The translations under genes were made by a program, and so were the position numbers. From an uncultured Eubacteriales bacterium (GTDB lineage Bacteria > Bacillota > Clostridia > Oscillospirales > Oscillospiraceae), in contig USAT01000020.1 in the NCBI GenBank assembly GCA_900552725.1, positions 1-26,756 on the forward strand: 26,756 bases of DNA, given 5' to 3'. This document shows, piece after piece, positions 1-10,447 of this stretch (the stretch's first letter is position 1; the number at the start of each line of letters is the position of its first letter). A model generated the notes under the pieces. The model saw nothing but the letters and a program-made list of their open reading frames with translations. It was not told where the DNA came from and did no database searches.

Positions 1-64
1 CGCTGCCGGTATTGTAGTTTGGAACGATTCAGGAGTTCTCATCCCTGTCGGAACGCATTGGAGA

Positions 65-3000
65 TTAGTCCTCGTCCTCTGCTTCCTTCAGCGTCATCAG
101 CAGCTGGCCGGCAACAACGCTGTCGCCTGCTTCCACTTTGACTTCGCCCACAACGCCGTTGGCACGAGCGACCACGCTGGTCTCCATCTTCATGGCTTCG
201 ATGATGAGCAGGACGTCGTTTTCCTTCACTTCGTCGCCCTTCTTCACCAGCACCTTGCTGACTGCGCCGGGGATGGAGGCGCCAACCTGCATGGGATCGT
301 CAGGATCGGCCTTTTCCACTGCGTGGACGGAAGCCTTGGCGTGCTTATCCTGGACGTTGATCTCACGGCGCATGCCGTTCAGCTCGAACTGAACCACACG
401 GGTGCCGTCTTCGTTGGCGTCGCCCAGACCCAGGTACTTGATGACCAGCGTCTTGCCGTCCTCGATGTTGATCTTGTTGGTCTCGCCCAGGGCCATGCCG
501 TTGAAGAACACATGGCTGCCCATGCGGGTGATGTAGCCGTACTCCTTCCGGTGGCGGCAGAAGTCCTCGTATACCTTGGGATACATGGCGTAGGAGATGA
601 GATCCTTCTTCTCCGGATTCTCATGGAACTGCTCCACCTCATGCTGCAGCTGATCGAAGTCCACAGGAGGCAGCAGCTTGCCGGGACGGCAGGTGATGGG
701 CTCCTCGCCCTTCAGGACCACCTTCTGCAGATCCTCGGGGAAGCCCCACGCGGGCTGGCCCATCATGCCCTTGAAGTAGGACACCACGGAATCGGGGAAA
801 GCCAGGGCCTCGCCGCGCTGGACGATGTTCTCCGGCGTCAGGTCGTTCTGCACCATGAAGATGGCCAGATCGCCCACCACCTTGGAGGAGGGCGTCACCT
901 TCACGGGGTCGCCCAGCATGTCGTTGACGGTCTTGTACATCTCCTTGACCTCCTCGAACCGGTCGCCCAGGCCCAGGGATTCCACCTGGGGACGGAGGTT
1001 GGTGTACTGACCGCCGGGGATCTCGTAGCGGTAGATGTCGGTGGTGGAGGACTTCAGGCCGTGGTCGAAGCTCTCGTACCGCAGGCGCACGTCGGACCAG
1101 TAGTTGCTCAGCTCCTGGACGCGGCGCAGGTCAAGGCCGGTGTCACGCTCGGTGCCGTGGAGGGCGGCCACCACAGCATCCAGCGAGGGCTGGCTGGTAA
1201 GGCCCGCCATAGGCGCGCAGGCCACGTCCACCACGTCCACGCCGGCCTCGGCGGCCATCAGCAGGGCGGCCACCTGGTTGCCGGTGGTATCGTGGGTGTG
1301 CAGGTGGATGGGCAGGCCCACCTCCTGCTTCAGGGTGGACACCAGCTTCTTGGCGGCGTAGGGCTTCAGCAGGCCGGACATATCCTTGATGGCCAGCATG
1401 TGGGCGCCCCGCTTCTCCAGCTCCTTGGCAAGGTCCACGTAGTATTTCAGGGTGTACTTGTCCTTGGTCTCGTCCAGAATATCGCCGGTGTAGCACATGG
1501 TGGCCTCCAGCAGCTTGTTCTGGCGGAGCACCTCCTCCATGGCCACCTCCATGCCCGGCACCCAGTTCAGGGAGTCGAACACGCGGAACACGTCGATGCC
1601 CCGCTGGGCGGCCTCCTCCACGAAGGCGCGGACAAGGTTATCGGGATAGTTGGCGTAGCCCACCAGATTGGAGCCACGCAGCAGCATCTGGAAGGGGATG
1701 TTGGGGATCTTCTCCCGCAGCAGCCGCAGACGCTCCCAGGGGGACTCATGCAGGAAGCGGTAGGCCACGTCGAAGGTAGCGCCGCCCCACATCTCCAGGG
1801 AGAAGCAGTCCCGCAGGATGTCGGCCACGCCGTCGGCGCCCTTCACCATGTCGCGGGTACGCATACGGGTGGACAGCAGGCTCTGGTGGGCGTCGCGCAT
1901 GGTGGTGTCGGTCAGCAGCAGCTTCTTCTGATCCAGCACCCACTGCTTCACGGCCTCGGGGCCCTTGTCATCCAGCAGCTGCTTCAGGCCGGAGCCCAGA
2001 GGCGCCTTGGCCTCGGGGAAGCGGGGGATATCGTACTGGTGGCGCTCGGCGTTGGGGTTGGCCACCTGGATCTCGGAAATGTACCGCAGGACACGGGTGG
2101 CGCGGTCACGGGAGTCCATGATCTCAAACAGCTCCGGCGTCTCGTCGATGAACTTGGTATGGCACTGGCCGTTGACAAAGGTGGGGTGGGCCAGCACGTT
2201 GGTGACGAAGGGGATGTTGGTCTTGACGCCGCGGACGCGCACCTCATTGATGGCGCGGGCCGCCTTGCGGCACACGGCGGGGAAGCTTCGATCCCAGCTT
2301 GTGACCTTCACCAGCAGGGAGTCATAGTAAGGGGAGATGACGGTGCCCACGCCCACGTTGCCGCCGTCCAGACGGACGCCGAAGCCGCCGGGGGAGTGGT
2401 AGGCGGTGATCTTGCCGTTATCGGGGGCGAAGTTGTTGGAGGGATCCTCGGTGGTGACGCGGCACTGGATGGCGTAGCCGTCGAAGTGGACATCCTCCTG
2501 CTTCGTCAGGCCGATCTCCGGGCAGCTGAGGGGATAGCCCGCCGCCACCAGCAGCTGGGCGCGGACGATATCCACGCCGGTGATCATCTCTGTAACGGTG
2601 TGCTCCACCTGAATCCGGGGGTTCATCTCAATGAAATAGTGGTGGCCGGACTTGTCCACCAGGAACTCCACCGTACCGGCGCTGACGTAGTTGACGGACT
2701 TGGCGATCTTCACCGCGTCCTGCCGCAGGGCCTCCACCGTCTCCTTAGGGACGGACCAGGCGGGGGCGTACTCCACCACCTTCTGATACCGGCGCTGGAG
2801 GGAGCAGTCACGCTCACCCAGATGGTATACGTTGCCGTATTTATCGGCCAGGATCTGCACCTCGATGTGCTTGGGCTCCACCAGGTACTTCTCGATGAAG
2901 ATGTCGCCGCAGCCGAAGGACTTCTCCGCCTCGCTGTGGACCAGCTCATAGGCGGTCTTGACCTCCTCGGGCTTGTCGCAGCGGCGCATGCCGCGGCCGC

Positions 3001-3508
3001 CGCCGCCGGCGGCCGCCTTCAGGATGATGGGGAAGCCGAAGCTGACGGCCTTTTCCAGCGCGTCATCGGCGTCCTTCAAAGGCTCGGTGCAGCCGGGGAT
3101 GATGGGCACGCCGCATTTGACGGCAATCTCCTTGGCGCTGAGCTTGTCGCCCATCTTGGCCAGCACGTCGGAGGACGGGCCCACAAACAGGATGCCGTTA
3201 TCCTCGCAGGCGCGGGCAAAGTCGGCATTCTCGGACAGGAAGCCATAACCGGGATGGATGGCGGTGACGCCCCGGCGCTTGGCCAGGCTGATGATGCCGG
3301 GGATGTCCAGATACGCGCCCAGCGGGGACTTCTTTTCGCCCACTAGGTACGCCTCGTCCGCCTTGGTGCGGAACAGGGAATAGGTATCTTCGTTGGAATA
3401 GATGGCTACGGTATGGAGGCCCAGATCGTAGCAGGCCCGGAAAATGCGCACCGCGATCTCGCCGCGGTTGGCAACCAGCACCTTTTTCAGTTGTGTGATC
3501 TGCTGCAT
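65..3508 (-). CDS. pyc: Pyruvate carboxylase
   Basis: Biotin-dependent enzyme that carboxylates pyruvate to oxaloacetate using ATP and bicarbonate, an anaplerotic cytoplasmic step. The 1147 residues match the usual single-chain length. In order they show an N-terminal biotin carboxylase with the VLVANRGEIAVRI start, the ATP-grasp glycine loop (KAAAGGGGRGMR) and the FIEMNPRIQVEHTVTE motif. A carboxyltransferase TIM barrel follows (TDTTMRDAHQSLLSTRMRT, then AIKDMSGLLKP and HLHTHDTTGN with metal-binding histidines). A C-terminal biotinyl domain carries EAMKMET, with the biotinylated lysine at about residue 1107. The ATG at 3508 is preceded by an AGGGAG ribosome binding site. It is a single-gene unit, transcribed toward the left window edge. 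The 64 bases downstream show no clear terminator. Nothing looks truncated. Confidence 0.98.
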   Translation of the reverse strand: MQQITQLKKVLVANRGEIAVRIFRACYDLGLHTVAIYSNEDTYSLFRTKADEAYLVGEKKSPLGAYLDIPGIISLAKRRGVTAIHPGYGFLSENADFARACEDNGILFVGPSSDVLAKMGDKLSAKEIAVKCGVPIIPGCTEPLKDADDALEKAVSFGFPIILKAAAGGGGRGMRRCDKPEEVKTAYELVHSEAEKSFGCGDIFIEKYLVEPKHIEVQILADKYGNVYHLGERDCSLQRRYQKVVEYAPAWSVPKETVEALRQDAVKIAKSVNYVSAGTVEFLVDKSGHHYFIEMNPRIQVEHTVTEMITGVDIVRAQLLVAAGYPLSCPEIGLTKQEDVHFDGYAIQCRVTTEDPSNNFAPDNGKITAYHSPGGFGVRLDGGNVGVGTVISPYYDSLLVKVTSWDRSFPAVCRKAARAINEVRVRGVKTNIPFVTNVLAHPTFVNGQCHTKFIDETPELFEIMDSRDRATRVLRYISEIQVANPNAERHQYDIPRFPEAKAPLGSGLKQLLDDKGPEAVKQWVLDQKKLLLTDTTMRDAHQSLLSTRMRTRDMVKGADGVADILRDCFSLEMWGGATFDVAYRFLHESPWERLRLLREKIPNIPFQMLLRGSNLVGYANYPDNLVRAFVEEAAQRGIDVFRVFDSLNWVPGMEVAMEEVLRQNKLLEATMCYTGDILDETKDKYTLKYYVDLAKELEKRGAHMLAIKDMSGLLKPYAAKKLVSTLKQEVGLPIHLHTHDTTGNQVAALLMAAEAGVDVVDVACAPMAGLTSQPSLDAVVAALHGTERDTGLDLRRVQELSNYWSDVRLRYESFDHGLKSSTTDIYRYEIPGGQYTNLRPQVESLGLGDRFEEVKEMYKTVNDMLGDPVKVTPSSKVVGDLAIFMVQNDLTPENIVQRGEALAFPDSVVSYFKGMMGQPAWGFPEDLQKVVLKGEEPITCRPGKLLPPVDFDQLQHEVEQFHENPEKKDLISYAMYPKVYEDFCRHRKEYGYITRMGSHVFFNGMALGETNKINIEDGKTLVIKYLGLGDANEDGTRVVQFELNGMRREINVQDKHAKASVHAVEKADPDDPMQVGASIPGAVSKVLVKKGDEVKENDVLLIIEAMKMETSVVARANGVVGEVKVEAGDSVVAGQLLMTLKEAEDED

Positions 3509-3557
3509 GCGATTCTCCCTTCTGCCGCCCTGCGCGGCTTATAAAAATTTAGAAATA

Positions 3558-3563
3558 ATTATA
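3558..3563 (-). promoter_or_regulatory. Possible -10 box of pyc
   Basis: On the minus strand a perfect TATAAT lies about 50 bases upstream of the pyc ATG, inside an AT-rich leader that contrasts with the GC-rich surroundings. I see no good -35 box at 16 to 18 bases, so this is only a candidate core promoter. Confidence 0.35.
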
Positions 3564-3673
3564 CACCCATTTTTCCGCCGCGCCAGAGGGAAAAATAACC
3601 AAAATATTCTTAAGCAACACTTGTAAAACATGTCACTTTCATAAGCGGTGCTTTTGTGAAATCTTTGGCAACA

Positions 3674-3708
3674 GCAAAAGCGGAGGCACGCTGTGCCTCC
3701 GCTTTTGC
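3674..3708 (-). terminator. Terminator of the surface-protein/transporter operon
   Basis: A perfect 16-base inverted repeat (arms 3674-3689 and 3693-3708) encloses a 3-base loop, about 35 bases beyond the stop of the giant surface-protein gene. The stem ends in an AAAAG/CTTTT pair, which supplies a short U tract within the right arm but no long tract after it. It probably ends the long minus-strand operon and also insulates it from pyc. Confidence 0.75.
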
Positions 3709-3743
3709 GTCAGAAAGGAAAACCAGGGATCATGAAGCTTTGA

Positions 3744-6700
3744 TTACCGCTCCTTGCGGTTCTTCTTGGCGACCCATGCGCCGCCGGTCAGGGACAGCAG
3801 GCTCAGGCCCACATACACCGCGATACCGGCGTCATAGGTACGGCCGGATTCCACGGGCTTCTTGTCCGGCGTGGCAGGCGCGGGTCTCTTGCCGCCGCTG
3901 GTGGGCAGCTTGGCAATAGGCTCGGTCTTGGTCGCCTGGCACACAGTGCAGGTAAAGGTCTTGACGCCCTCCTTGGCCGTGGTAGGCTGGGTGGTGACCT
4001 TACCCTCATCCCACTTGTGGCCCGGGGCCTTAATGGTCTTGGTCTCGCGGCTCACTTCCCCGCCGCAATCGGAGCAGTAGACGACCTCGTCATAGGAACC
4101 GTCCTTGGTGCAGGTAGCGGAATTTTCATTCTCCTTAACGGAAGGCTCCAGATTCGTATGCTGGCAATAGGTCACATCCAGCGTGACCACGCCGCTTACC
4201 AGACGCTTACCGGCCGCGGTGCCGTACTCGTTCTCGCCTACGCCGTAACAGAAGCGGATGCTGCCGCTGTCATAGGCGGAGGCGGCAAGCTGCTCCAGTG
4301 TCTTGGCGCCGGAATCCCACGTTAGGGCCAGGGCAGCGGGCACCTCTTCCTTATTCTCCGCGTCGGTGAAGTAATACTTCAGGGCATTCATGTTCTCATA
4401 GGTCAGCTCAGCAGCAAAACCGGTCTTATCCGCTGCCGCAATGCTGTCGCCCTTGTCGAAGTCGATACCGGCGTCGGTCAGCAGATCCACAATGGTCACA
4501 TACTGGGTAGTCACGACCATCTGCTCATTGCCGCCCTTCCAGTACTGATAACCGAACTTGCCCTCCTGCTTCAGCGCATAGAGATCATTCTTGCGATAAA
4601 TCTTTTCCACGGCCTTGCCGTCCTTGTCCAGCCCCTTCACCGTCAGCACCACGGGATTGGTGGCGGGGATGGTCTCCTGCTTCTCCAGAATGGCACCGCA
4701 AGTCTCGCAGTGCTTGCCCTCGGTCAGGCCGGGCTTATCCTCGGTAGGCTCCACGGCGGGATCGGTCACAGGAACATGCGCCTGCTCGAAGGACAGCGTG
4801 GTGACCTTGCTGACCAGTCTGAAGCCTCTGAGACCCACGGTCTCGCGGCTATCATACTGCTCCTGGCTCACGCCGTAGCCGAAGCGGATATTGCCGCTGT
4901 CGTAGGCGCCGTTGGCGATGGCGTCCACGGTGGTCAGGACCTCGTCGTCCTTATCGACGAGCTTGCCGCTGTTCCAGGACAGAAGCAGCGCGGCGGGGAC
5001 TTCCTCGTGGATGCTGTTGTCATCGAAATAATACTTGCAGGTATCCAGCTCAGTCTTATCCACAGAGAGACCCTTGCCGTCCGAAGCGCTCACCGCCAGC
5101 GTATCGCCATCGGCGAACACATCGACGCCATACGCCGCCAGCAGCTTGTCGATGGGGACATACTGGGTGCCCACAACGGCATGCGCGCCGCCGCCCATGC
5201 CCTCAGGGGGCCAGTACTGGTAAACGACCCGGCCCGTTTCGGCCAGCTTCAGCAGATCCTCCCTGTAGATCTCGACGGTCTCTTCCTTACCGGCGCAGCT
5301 CTTGACCTTCAGCGTCAGTACCGGGGCGCCCTTGGACTCGCCATAGACAAAAGTGGGGGTAGCACCGGCGTAAATGTAAACGCCGTCCTCTTTGCTGACG
5401 CTGCCGCCGCCGCAGCCACCGCCGCCGCTGAAGGCATCCTCGTTCAGGGTCACCACATAGACGGGATAGCCGTTGCTGTCCACCTCGTCCGTCTTCACGC
5501 AGGAGGTAAACAGGGTCTTGTCATCCAGGTCATAGGGATACACATCGTACTTGCCGCGGACGAAGGTATTTGCCGTCAGATCGGTATAGACCTTGAGATC
5601 CTTGTTGGTATCATACAGAGACACCGAGCCGGTGCTCCGGATGTTTTTGCCCAGATACAGCTCCGTAAGCGCCTGGCAGCTCTCGAAGGTCTGGTCGGGC
5701 AGGGCGGTGATCTTCACGGTGTCGGGGAATACCACCTTGTCCAGGTTCTTCCAGCACTTATAGAACACGCCGGTGCCCACCTTGGTGACGGAAGCGGGAA
5801 TGGTAACATTCGTCAGCTTGCTGCAGTAGAAGGCGTGGTCGCCCAGCTCCTCTGCCTTGTTGAGATCCAGCTGGTTCAGGGCGCTGTGCTCGAAGCAGCT
5901 CTTGCCGATCTTCGTCAGGCTGTCGGGAAGCTTAACGCTGGTCAGGCTGTCGCAGCCCCAGAACATATAGTCGCCCAGTTCGGTGACGCCGCTCTCGATG
6001 GTGACCTTGGTCAGCTTGTCGTTGTTGTCAAACACGCTGCTGCCGAACGTCACGCCCGCGGGGACGGTGACCTCGGTGAGCCAGCTCTGGCGGAAGGCCA
6101 GGGACTCCACCGTTTTCAGCGTGGTGGGGAACTTCACGGTCTGCAGGGCGCTGCTGTAATTACTGCCCGCGCCCACCATAAAGGCCTGACTGGCAATGGT
6201 CTCAACACCCTCGGGAATATCGAAATGCTTGGCGGTGCGGCCATTGGGATAGCGGATCAGCTTCTTGCCGTCGGCGGTGTAGAGCACGCCGTCGATGTCC
6301 TTGAAGTTGGCGTTGCCCTCCTCCACAATGATGTTCTGCAGGGAGTTGCAGTAGGCAAACACGTTCTCGGTGTAAGTGATCTTCTCACCGTCGGTGCCCG
6401 TGGTCACATCCTTGGTGTCGGAATTGTCGTTGTCCTTGGTGTTGACGGTCTCGGACTTCTTGTCCACATTGCCGGGCACGCCCATATCCGTCAGGGTCTT
6501 GGGCAGCCTCACGGTCAACAGGGAGTTGCAGCCGTTGAAGGCCATGTCGCCGATCCACTCCAGCGCGGTGTTGGTCAGGTCGATCTCGGTGACCTTCTCC
6601 AGACCCCAGCAGCCCTGTTTGTCGATGTACTGCAGCGTCGCGGGGAACTCCACTGCCGCAAAATTATAGGAGCCGCTCGTATAGTCGGACTGCCACTGAT

Positions 6701-9700
6701 CCAGCGCGCTCTTGCCGATGCCGATGACGGTGAAGGTCCAGTCCTCACCGGCCACCTTGGTGGTGACGGTCTCAGGGATGGTCAGAGTGCCGCCGCTGCT
6801 ATAGCTCACATACTTCAGCTCAACAGTGCCTTTCTTTTCGGCGCTGTCGAGGTTGATGACATGGAACGCAAGATACTTGCTCGTATCGTTCGCGTCGGGA
6901 TAAACCTTGAAATCGGAGACATAGGCCACGGTGCCGCCGGGGCCCTTCAGGGTGATGTCACCGGCCAGGTCGATACCGGCGCTCAGCATGGCATCCCACG
7001 CCTCGCTGTAGGTCTCCACGCCGGGCACGTTCAGCACCAGGCTCTGGCAGCCCTTGAAGGGATAGCCGCCGTACATGCCGCTGTCGTTCTCCATCTCGGG
7101 AGCGGTCTCGCTCTGGAAGGTAACATTCCGCAGTGCGGTGCAGCCCTCGAAGGCCAGCTTGCCCACCTTGGTAACAGTGGCGGGGATGGTCAGCGCCGCC
7201 AGCGCGGTGTCCTTGGCAAACATGCTGGCGGTGATCTCCGTCATGCCGGAGGGCAGGGTGACGCTAGTCAGCTTGGGGTTGCTGCCCAGAGCGGCAGTAC
7301 CGAAGGTGACGTTCTCTGCCTCAAAGACGATCTCCTCCAGATTCCATGCGCGGGTCATATAGCGGCCCACATAGTTGAAGCCTCTGGCCTCCACGTTGGT
7401 AATGGAGGCGGGCACGGTGACCTTGGTGATCTTGGACAGCGCCTCGGCATCGGTGTTGCTGTTGTTGCCGCCGCCGTTGAAGGCGTCCGCCGCCACAGTG
7501 GTGACGGTATAGGTCACGCCATCCTTGGTATAGGTGCTGGGCAGAGTGATCTCGCCGCCCAGGCCGGTCTTATTGTAGCCGATGATGGCCGCGGTCTTGG
7601 CGTTCTCGTCAAGCACCTTGTAGTTGAACATCCCAGCCTCGCTGCCGTTCGCCTTTGCGCCGCAGACGCAAAAGCCGCCGGTGTACCAGCTGGTACCGCT
7701 GACGGCGCCGTAGTTGGCGCAGCGCAGCAGCGTGCCGCTGCTCACCTTGCCCACCAGGCCGCCAAGGCCGCCGTTGCTGTTATTGCCGGACACCGCGCCG
7801 TAATTGGCGCAGTCCTGTATGGTGCCGCCGCCCTTCAGCTCACCCGCCAGGCCGCCCACGCCGTTCTCGCTGGTCACGGCATTGCGGTTGACGCAGCCCA
7901 TCATGGTACCGCCGTTCATCGTACCGGCAATACCGCCGCTGGCGCCGGCGCCGCTGTTGCTGGCCGTGACCTTGACCGATACGGCGCAGTTCTCCACGGT
8001 GGTATTGGTCATATCCACCGCCAGTCCGGCGGCCCTGCCGCCGGTGACCTCGCCGAACAGGGACAGATCCCGGATGACCGCGCCGCTGCATGTGACGAAC
8101 AGCGCCACGCTGCCGGAGGTACTTGCCGTCATCTGGGTGATGGCATGGCCCGCGCCGTCAAAGGTGCCGTTGAAGCTGCCGGAGGTGCCGATGCCGCTCC
8201 ACAGCAGCGTACCGGAGGTGCCGTCGTCGTTGCGCAGACTGATGTCATTCCCCAGGCGGACGGTCTTGCCGGAGAACGTGTCTGTCTTGTCGTTCACCAG
8301 CTGCGCCAGCCCTGCCAGCTGCCGGGCGGTGGTGATGGTAAACGCCGTCCCGCTGTCGCTGTACCAGGAGGTATCCGCCACATCGAGCCATGTTTTTCCC
8401 GTGGTCTTGGGCACAGCTGTTATCACCAGCGGCGCGTCAGTCCTGGCAACGGTGAATTTCGTACTCAGGAGGTTCCGTTTTGTTTCCGGACTGCTTGCGC
8501 CGTCCTGATAGGCGAAGACAAAGTCAAATTTCCCGCTGTACACATAGTCGTTGTCCTCGGGATACACGCCGTCCTTGACGGCGGCCTTTACCGTCAGCAC
8601 GTCATTCTCATAGATGGGATCGCCGCTGACCACAGGCGCGTCCGTCACACTGACGGCCTCACCGTCCACATAGGCCGTGCCGGTCTTTGTGACCGTGAGG
8701 GTGTAGACGCTGTTCTCCGGCAGCTGTACGGTACCGGCTACCATAGACTCCATCACGGCGCTCAGGGTCACATCCGCCGTAACGGTATAGTAGTCGCCCA
8801 GCAGATTTTTGCCGTTGGCGCTGTAGCAGCGGAACACGCTGCCCGCCGGCACGGTGTTGGAGAGATAGACCACCGTTCCCTTTGCCACGTCGCCGCCGGG
8901 CGTGGCCGTCACAGTCACGTCATCACCGGACTGCACCGTGACCTGACAGGTACCGGAGGGCCAGCCGCTCTCCCAGAACAGCCGTGGATAGCCGCCCGCG
9001 CTATACACATACGCGCCGCCGTTGGCGTTCAGGGCGGTCACCAGGGTCTGGCTCTGCATCTGTGCCGCCGTCCACACACGAATGTCGATGGTGCAGGCGG
9101 TGCCGCTGCCCACATACCAGCCGTTGGAGGCGGGATCGTCGTCGCAGCCGGACAGGGTATAGCAGTTGGCAACGGTATAGATGCCGCCATCGTGGCCGCC
9201 GATGCCCCGTCCCCGCTGGTTGCCGCTGGTGTCGATGGTGCCCACGTTATAGCAGGCGTAGATATTCAGTCCCTGGTTGTTGCCGCAGATGCCGCCCGCA
9301 GGACAGGCGTAGGTGCTGCCGACGCTTCCGGTATTGTAGCAGTTGACGATGTAGCCCTTGCCCCAGCCGGCGCCCACGATGCCGCCCACGCCCTTGCTGT
9401 CGGTGCTGCTGACGGCGGCGTAGTTGGCGCAGTTCTCGATGCGCACGCCGGTGCCGATACTGCCCACACGGCCCACGATGCCGCCCACCATGCGGCGGCC
9501 ACGGATACTGCCGTCAACGGACAGATTCCGCACCGTAGGCGCCTGGGCCGGGTCGCTCTCGCCGTCATACGTCTCGCCCAGATAGCCCACCAGGCCGACA
9601 GCCTGGGAATAGGCGTAATGCTTGGCGCTGTACCGGTCGCAGTACAGGTTGGTGACGCGGTGTCCCCGGCCGTCCAGCGTGCCGTTGAAGAACGCCTCGA

Positions 9701-10445
9701 TAGGTATGGGGTCATCCATATCATCGGGCGCCATGGGGTACTTGCCGCCGATGGGCGTCCAGTTGACGCCGTCGCTGCCGCCCATGTCCATGTCGCAGCC
9801 CAGATACACCGTTTTGCCGGAGAAATCATAGTCGGCGCTGCCGTAATAGACGGTGCCTGTCACATTGCCGCCGCCCGCGCCCACCAATATTACATTGTCC
9901 TTCCGGGTGGACACCAGCAGCGCCGTGTCGCCCTTGATCCGCCAGCGGGAGGTCTCGGCGCTGGCGCGTCCATTGACCAGCGCCGCCAGTCCCGCCAGCT
10001 GGGCCGGAGTGGTCAGGGTGAATTCCGTCTGATCCGCGTCGTACCAGGAGATGTCCACCGCGCCGTCCCATCGGGTGGTGGAGAAATACTCCACCGTCAC
10101 CGCGCTCTCCGCCACCCCCTGGGGCAGTGTGTAAGCGTAGCCATTCTCCGTCTCCCGAAAGGCGATGGCCTGCTCTGTCCCGGCGGCATCCGTATAGCGG
10201 ATGGTGGCCACATCATAGCCGCTGCGGCGCTCCGCCGTCACTTCCGTCCCGGCGGCAAGGGTCTCCGGAGCATCAAAGGCTTCCGCTTCTCCATTTTCCG
10301 CAGGTGCTTCCTCCGCAGGCAGGGCAGCAGCTTCCACATCCTCCGCTGCCTCGTCCGGCTGCATGGCCATCGCCGGAGCCGTCAGGCTCAGCAGCAGGCA
10401 CAGGGCCAGCAGCACAGCCAGCCATCTTTGCTTCGTATGCTTCAT
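3744..10445 (-). CDS. Giant GLUG/BspA-repeat cell-surface protein
   Basis: Secreted, membrane-anchored surface protein of 2233 residues; ligand unknown. The start is the ATG at 10445, with AAAGGAG about 8 bases upstream; an in-frame GTG at 10478 lies inside the ATPase gene and is not favoured. Domains by rough residue: signal peptide 1-29 (cut after APAMA); GLUG-type repeats 230-410 and 750-930 (NGTLDGRGH, GGIVG blocks); a beta-rich linker 500-565; BspA-type leucine-rich repeats (LRR_5) 1000-1620; a glycine-rich hinge with one Cys near 1673; two tandem copies of a roughly 180-residue domain at 1705-1885 and 1930-2092; CxxC-containing segments near 1900 and 2110-2180; a C-terminal hydrophobic helix and KKNRKER tail. 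LPTSG lies about 30 residues before that helix and is not a clean sortase signal. It starts 2 bases after fecE, so it is an operon member and is probably a receptor or scaffold for the transporter. Confidence 0.93.
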   Translation of the reverse strand: MKHTKQRWLAVLLALCLLLSLTAPAMAMQPDEAAEDVEAAALPAEEAPAENGEAEAFDAPETLAAGTEVTAERRSGYDVATIRYTDAAGTEQAIAFRETENGYAYTLPQGVAESAVTVEYFSTTRWDGAVDISWYDADQTEFTLTTPAQLAGLAALVNGRASAETSRWRIKGDTALLVSTRKDNVILVGAGGGNVTGTVYYGSADYDFSGKTVYLGCDMDMGGSDGVNWTPIGGKYPMAPDDMDDPIPIEAFFNGTLDGRGHRVTNLYCDRYSAKHYAYSQAVGLVGYLGETYDGESDPAQAPTVRNLSVDGSIRGRRMVGGIVGRVGSIGTGVRIENCANYAAVSSTDSKGVGGIVGAGWGKGYIVNCYNTGSVGSTYACPAGGICGNNQGLNIYACYNVGTIDTSGNQRGRGIGGHDGGIYTVANCYTLSGCDDDPASNGWYVGSGTACTIDIRVWTAAQMQSQTLVTALNANGGAYVYSAGGYPRLFWESGWPSGTCQVTVQSGDDVTVTATPGGDVAKGTVVYLSNTVPAGSVFRCYSANGKNLLGDYYTVTADVTLSAVMESMVAGTVQLPENSVYTLTVTKTGTAYVDGEAVSVTDAPVVSGDPIYENDVLTVKAAVKDGVYPEDNDYVYSGKFDFVFAYQDGASSPETKRNLLSTKFTVARTDAPLVITAVPKTTGKTWLDVADTSWYSDSGTAFTITTARQLAGLAQLVNDKTDTFSGKTVRLGNDISLRNDDGTSGTLLWSGIGTSGSFNGTFDGAGHAITQMTASTSGSVALFVTCSGAVIRDLSLFGEVTGGRAAGLAVDMTNTTVENCAVSVKVTASNSGAGASGGIAGTMNGGTMMGCVNRNAVTSENGVGGLAGELKGGGTIQDCANYGAVSGNNSNGGLGGLVGKVSSGTLLRCANYGAVSGTSWYTGGFCVCGAKANGSEAGMFNYKVLDENAKTAAIIGYNKTGLGGEITLPSTYTKDGVTYTVTTVAADAFNGGGNNSNTDAEALSKITKVTVPASITNVEARGFNYVGRYMTRAWNLEEIVFEAENVTFGTAALGSNPKLTSVTLPSGMTEITASMFAKDTALAALTIPATVTKVGKLAFEGCTALRNVTFQSETAPEMENDSGMYGGYPFKGCQSLVLNVPGVETYSEAWDAMLSAGIDLAGDITLKGPGGTVAYVSDFKVYPDANDTSKYLAFHVINLDSAEKKGTVELKYVSYSSGGTLTIPETVTTKVAGEDWTFTVIGIGKSALDQWQSDYTSGSYNFAAVEFPATLQYIDKQGCWGLEKVTEIDLTNTALEWIGDMAFNGCNSLLTVRLPKTLTDMGVPGNVDKKSETVNTKDNDNSDTKDVTTGTDGEKITYTENVFAYCNSLQNIIVEEGNANFKDIDGVLYTADGKKLIRYPNGRTAKHFDIPEGVETIASQAFMVGAGSNYSSALQTVKFPTTLKTVESLAFRQSWLTEVTVPAGVTFGSSVFDNNDKLTKVTIESGVTELGDYMFWGCDSLTSVKLPDSLTKIGKSCFEHSALNQLDLNKAEELGDHAFYCSKLTNVTIPASVTKVGTGVFYKCWKNLDKVVFPDTVKITALPDQTFESCQALTELYLGKNIRSTGSVSLYDTNKDLKVYTDLTANTFVRGKYDVYPYDLDDKTLFTSCVKTDEVDSNGYPVYVVTLNEDAFSGGGGCGGGSVSKEDGVYIYAGATPTFVYGESKGAPVLTLKVKSCAGKEETVEIYREDLLKLAETGRVVYQYWPPEGMGGGAHAVVGTQYVPIDKLLAAYGVDVFADGDTLAVSASDGKGLSVDKTELDTCKYYFDDNSIHEEVPAALLLSWNSGKLVDKDDEVLTTVDAIANGAYDSGNIRFGYGVSQEQYDSRETVGLRGFRLVSKVTTLSFEQAHVPVTDPAVEPTEDKPGLTEGKHCETCGAILEKQETIPATNPVVLTVKGLDKDGKAVEKIYRKNDLYALKQEGKFGYQYWKGGNEQMVVTTQYVTIVDLLTDAGIDFDKGDSIAAADKTGFAAELTYENMNALKYYFTDAENKEEVPAALALTWDSGAKTLEQLAASAYDSGSIRFCYGVGENEYGTAAGKRLVSGVVTLDVTYCQHTNLEPSVKENENSATCTKDGSYDEVVYCSDCGGEVSRETKTIKAPGHKWDEGKVTTQPTTAKEGVKTFTCTVCQATKTEPIAKLPTSGGKRPAPATPDKKPVESGRTYDAGIAVYVGLSLLSLTGGAWVAKKNRKER

Positions 10446-10447
10446 CG

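Noticed and set aside
323..3346. A 1007-codon open frame opposite pyc
   Set aside because: It has the same shadow composition (runs of His, Gly, Val, Leu), and pyc is unambiguous on the other strand.
5600..7440. Repeated DNA in the leucine-rich-repeat region, considered as a CRISPR or tandem-repeat array
   Set aside because: The periodicity is at protein level (BspA-type repeats of varied sequence); there are no identical direct repeats with regular spacers.
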